Shown here: positions 61,963 through 64,000 of the stretch, piece after piece
Numbering within the stretch: position 1 is the stretch's first letter
Layout of the letters: the number at the start of each line of letters is the position of its first letter
Source of the DNA: Paenibacillus sp. FSL H8-0548
GTDB taxonomy: Bacteria; Bacillota; Bacilli; Paenibacillales; Paenibacillaceae
Reading direction: 5' to 3'
Assembly: GCF_038630985.1 (NCBI RefSeq)
Contig: NZ_CP152049.1
Location: forward strand, 5,104,501-5,168,500
Length of the DNA stretch: 64,000 bases
Program-made: the position numbers and the translations under genes
The notes under the pieces: model-generated
The model's input: the letters and a program-made list of their open reading frames with translations, nothing else
Database searches by the model: none
Told to the model about the DNA's origin: nothing

Positions 61963-63155
61963 TATAGAAATTTTCCTTTTCGTAGAACGAGTGGAATGCC
62001 TCCGATAATGAACAGGTAGCGCAAATCGATTGCTTTTTTCAGCCAAGCAGCCGTGCGGCCTTTATATTTTTTGCCAAAAGCAACACCGATCGCTTCGCCT
62101 TTGCCAAGCGAGGCAACGGTTCCCTTATTGCTGAACGTAAAGTTTTTCAGCGGCTGATTGCGAATGGAAGCAACCAGATTGTGCGCGCAAACTACACCTT
62201 GCTGCATGGCAATTTGAGCAGTCGGCGGATACGGACGGCCTTCCTCATTGAACATCAGCGAATTGTCACCGACAATATAAATATTTTCATTGCTTGGCGA
62301 ACGCAAATATTCATCAACCTTGACGCGGCCGCGCATCGTTTCGAAGCCAGCCTCTTCAATCAAGCGATTACCGCGGATACCGCCAGTCCAAATAACAGTT
62401 GCAGATTTGATTTCTTCGCCTTCGCCGACAATAACGCCCTCAGGTGAGCATTCTTTGATCGCCGTGCCAATACGGAACGTAACACCCTTCTTCGTCAATA
62501 CGTCCATGCCGTACTCAACAAGCTCAGGATCAAAGCCAGGAAGCGCCGTAGGAGCTGCCTCGATATTGTAGAGCTTCACTAGCGCCGGATCTACGTCGAA
62601 TTGCTTGCAGAGCTCTGGAATACGATCGGAGAGCTCACCAACGAACTCGATTCCCGTAAAGCCAGCACCGCCTACAACAAATGTCAAATAGTCCGTACGG
62701 TGCGGCTCGCGTTTATAGCGTGCGAATTGGTACTCGATATGCTCACGTATCAAACGAACCGAGTTAATGCTGCGAATGTTCATCGCATGCTCGCCCAAAC
62801 CTGGAATACCAAAGGTTTCAGGCTCGCCACCTAGACCAATGACCAAATAATCGTACGATAGTGTGCCGTCCTCAAGAATAACTTTTTTATCCTGTGGACG
62901 AATTTGTACCACGGTCGATTTAACAAAATCTATTTTAAATTCATCAATCAATTTGGAAATGCTTACTCGGGCATTTTCCGGATTGTCCGTACCTGCTGCA
63001 GGCATATGAAGATGTGTTGTAATATAATGATAATCATGCTTATTAACTAGTGTAACGTCAGCTTCATTGTAATTTAATTCTTTTTGCAGACGTAAGGCAG
63101 TCAAAATTCCTCCGTACCCTGCGCCAAGAATGACGATTTTAGGTATGTTGCTCAT
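61962..63155 (-). CDS. ndh: Type II NADH dehydrogenase
   Basis: 397 residues. FAD-binding motif VILGAGYGGI, NADH-binding motif FVVGGAGFTGIEFVGEL, then the C-terminal FAD motif IYIVGDNSL and AQIAMQQGVVCAHNL. It oxidises NADH and reduces menaquinone without pumping protons; the C-terminal helix region (LRYLFIIGGIPLVLRKGKF) anchors it to the membrane. Most similar to the YumB/Ndh group. It is divergent from a YumC-type gene and has a Rex box upstream at 63197-63214. Confidence 0.94.
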   Translation of the reverse strand: MSNIPKIVILGAGYGGILTALRLQKELNYNEADVTLVNKHDYHYITTHLHMPAAGTDNPENARVSISKLIDEFKIDFVKSTVVQIRPQDKKVILEDGTLSYDYLVIGLGGEPETFGIPGLGEHAMNIRSINSVRLIREHIEYQFARYKREPHRTDYLTFVVGGAGFTGIEFVGELSDRIPELCKQFDVDPALVKLYNIEAAPTALPGFDPELVEYGMDVLTKKGVTFRIGTAIKECSPEGVIVGEGEEIKSATVIWTGGIRGNRLIEEAGFETMRGRVKVDEYLRSPSNENIYIVGDNSLMFNEEGRPYPPTAQIAMQQGVVCAHNLVASIRNQPLKNFTFSNKGTVASLGKGEAIGVAFGKKYKGRTAAWLKKAIDLRYLFIIGGIPLVLRKGKFL

Positions 63156-63485
63156 CGTATGATCCCATCCATTCCTCTTATCTTTGTATTTAAATATTGT
63201 GAAAAATTACACAAGACAATCCAAGTATTTATTATTATTAGAATAGTCTCTACTATTTAAAACCATTTTATCAATAATTTCGTCGCTTATAAGCGACATT
63301 TTTCGACACTGGACACATGCCGTTCTGTAAACAACATACATCAGAAATTCTACATAGTTTTCATAGAAAGTTCAAGAGCAAAATGTACGAAATTGTTTAG
63401 AGTTCTATACAAATTATTTATTTCCTTCTTCTCGCACGAAAGTCTATAATTATAATTGTAAACTTAAAAAGTGGAGGTGGCTGCA
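63156..63485. other. Divergent promoter region between ndh and yumC
   Basis: A 330-bp A/T-rich region. It holds a Rex box (63197-63214), a perfect 16-bp palindrome GTCGCTTATAAGCGAC (63282-63297), and a TATAAT near 63445 that may serve yumC. No gene was found. Confidence 0.6.
63197..63214. promoter_or_regulatory. Rex box upstream of ndh
   Basis: TTGTGAAAAATTACACAA matches the Rex consensus TTGTGAANNNNTTCACAA at 13 of its 14 defined positions. It is 42 bp upstream of the ndh start and overlaps the likely -35/-10 region. Rex releases DNA when NADH is high, so ndh would be induced by NADH. Confidence 0.75.
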
Positions 63486-64000
63486 TTGTCTAACCCTGAA
63501 ACAACAATTAACCCTGTCGATATTCTTATCATCGGAGGTGGGCCTGCAGGATTGTTCGCGGCTTTCTATGGCGGAATGAGGCAAGCATCAGTCAAACTTA
63601 TCGAGAGTATGCCTCAGCTGGGCGGTCAGCTAGCGGCACTATACCCTGAAAAATATATTTATGATGTGGCTGGCTTTCCAAAAGTGACTGCGCAAGAGCT
63701 TGTCGAACGTCTGAAGGAACAGCTATCCCATTTTAAACAGGAAATTTGTCTCGAGGAGAAAGTCGTCAGCGTCATCAAGCAAGACGAACGTCTATTTAAA
63801 ATTATAACTGATAAAGCTATACATTATGCTAAAGCTATAATCATTACAGCGGGCGTAGGAGCGTTTGAGCCTCGTCGGTTAGAATTACCGGAAGCAGCTA
63901 AATTCGAGAAAAGCAACCTGCATTATTTTGTAGGTGATTTACAGCGCTTTAAAGGACAGAGGGTACTGATTAGCGGTGGCGGCGATTCAGCTGTTGATTG
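63486..64000 (+). CDS. yumC: Ferredoxin-NADP+ reductase, YumC type (partial)
   Basis: The first 171 codons of a thioredoxin-reductase-like flavoprotein; the 3' end is outside the window. TTG 63486 has GGAGG 8 nt upstream. The FAD motif is [20 protein letters not shown], then [16 protein letters not shown] second nucleotide motif, [12 protein letters not shown], starts as the window ends. There is no CxxC, separating it from thioredoxin reductase. It is divergent from ndh, as is a yumB/yumC-like arrangement in Bacillus. Confidence 0.9.
   Translation, partial: MSNPETTINPVDILIIGGGPAGLFAAFYGGMRQASVKLIESMPQLGGQLAALYPEKYIYDVAGFPKVTAQELVERLKEQLSHFKQEICLEEKVVSVIKQDERLFKIITDKAIHYAKAIIITAGVGAFEPRRLELPEAAKFEKSNLHYFVGDLQRFKGQRVLISGGGDSAVD

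Noticed and set aside
63486..64000. Thioredoxin reductase
   Set aside because: The redox CxxC is not seen, and the sequence around [15 protein letters not shown] and the ndh neighbour favour a YumC-type ferredoxin-NADP reductase.

Overview
The window is chromosomal DNA of a low-to-mid GC, endospore-forming Bacillales bacterium, most likely Paenibacillus or a close relative. The evidence is the gene families (AbrB, LiaFSR, YtxC-ThrS, DnaB-DnaI, YuiB/YuiC, YumB/YumC, HemQ, a gamma-type SASP), Firmicute-style leaders (T-box, S-box, ydaO c-di-AMP riboswitch) and menaquinone synthesis by the futalosine route (MqnC). No rRNA, tRNA, prophage or CRISPR array was seen. Most of the window is housekeeping; the accessory content is one IS3-family element, several intergenic repeat families, and an ABC/PTS uptake block at 52.8-61.6 kb.

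Layout. 0-6.4 kb: AbrB paralogue with a cysteine tail, TrmL, an orphan OmpR-type regulator, SerC, a long-form (GSI-beta-like) glutamine synthetase behind a GlnR/TnrA-type box, and DAHP synthase. 6.7-11.7 kb: IspH, a sensor kinase/response regulator pair and an HtrA protease. 11.9-15.1 kb: a YugN-like protein and liaFSR. 15.1-20 kb: repeat-rich spacer, SASP, YuiC-like 3D protein, T-box-thrS, ytxC. 20-24.9 kb: mqnC, then metA-metI-metC under a SAM-I riboswitch. 25-29.4 kb (+ strand): corA, LysR, histidinol phosphatase, EamA exporter, HxlR regulator. 29.6-34.1 kb: sdhCAB with a divergent LysR regulator; an apparent Fur-box promoter points antisense into sdhB. 34.1-36.4 kb: ktrB-ktrA under a c-di-AMP riboswitch. 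36.5-40.5 kb: a small frameshifted reading frame, a CPBP-family membrane protease, uvrC, a YqzM-like microprotein. 40.5-43.5 kb: tandem repeats, a DHODH-like domain fused to a duplicated membrane domain, and nested inverted repeats. 43.5-46.9 kb: sulfate ABC uptake genes and a YezD-like protein. 47-50.9 kb: dnaB-dnaI, yuiB, hemQ. 51-52.7 kb: an IS150-type element sitting in the loop of a terminator hairpin. 52.8-57.7 kb: Fbp/Afu-type ABC operon with two substrate-binding proteins. 57.9-61.6 kb: ascorbate-type PTS with a PRD/EIIA regulator. 61.7-64 kb: small acidic-tailed protein and type II NADH dehydrogenase behind a near-perfect Rex box, divergent from a YumC-type ferredoxin-NADP reductase that runs off the end.

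Functionally, the genes cover nitrogen (glnA), sulfur (sulfate uptake, met operon), respiration and redox (sdh, ndh/Rex, yumC, mqnC, hemQ), envelope stress (liaFSR, htrA with its two-component pair), K+/Mg2+ homeostasis (ktr, corA), and replication initiation (dnaBI). The item that least fits known annotation is the 663-residue protein at 40992-42983: a class-2-DHODH-derived barrel that appears to have lost the catalytic motif, fused to two homologous four-helix membrane units each carrying a conserved HDR motif.
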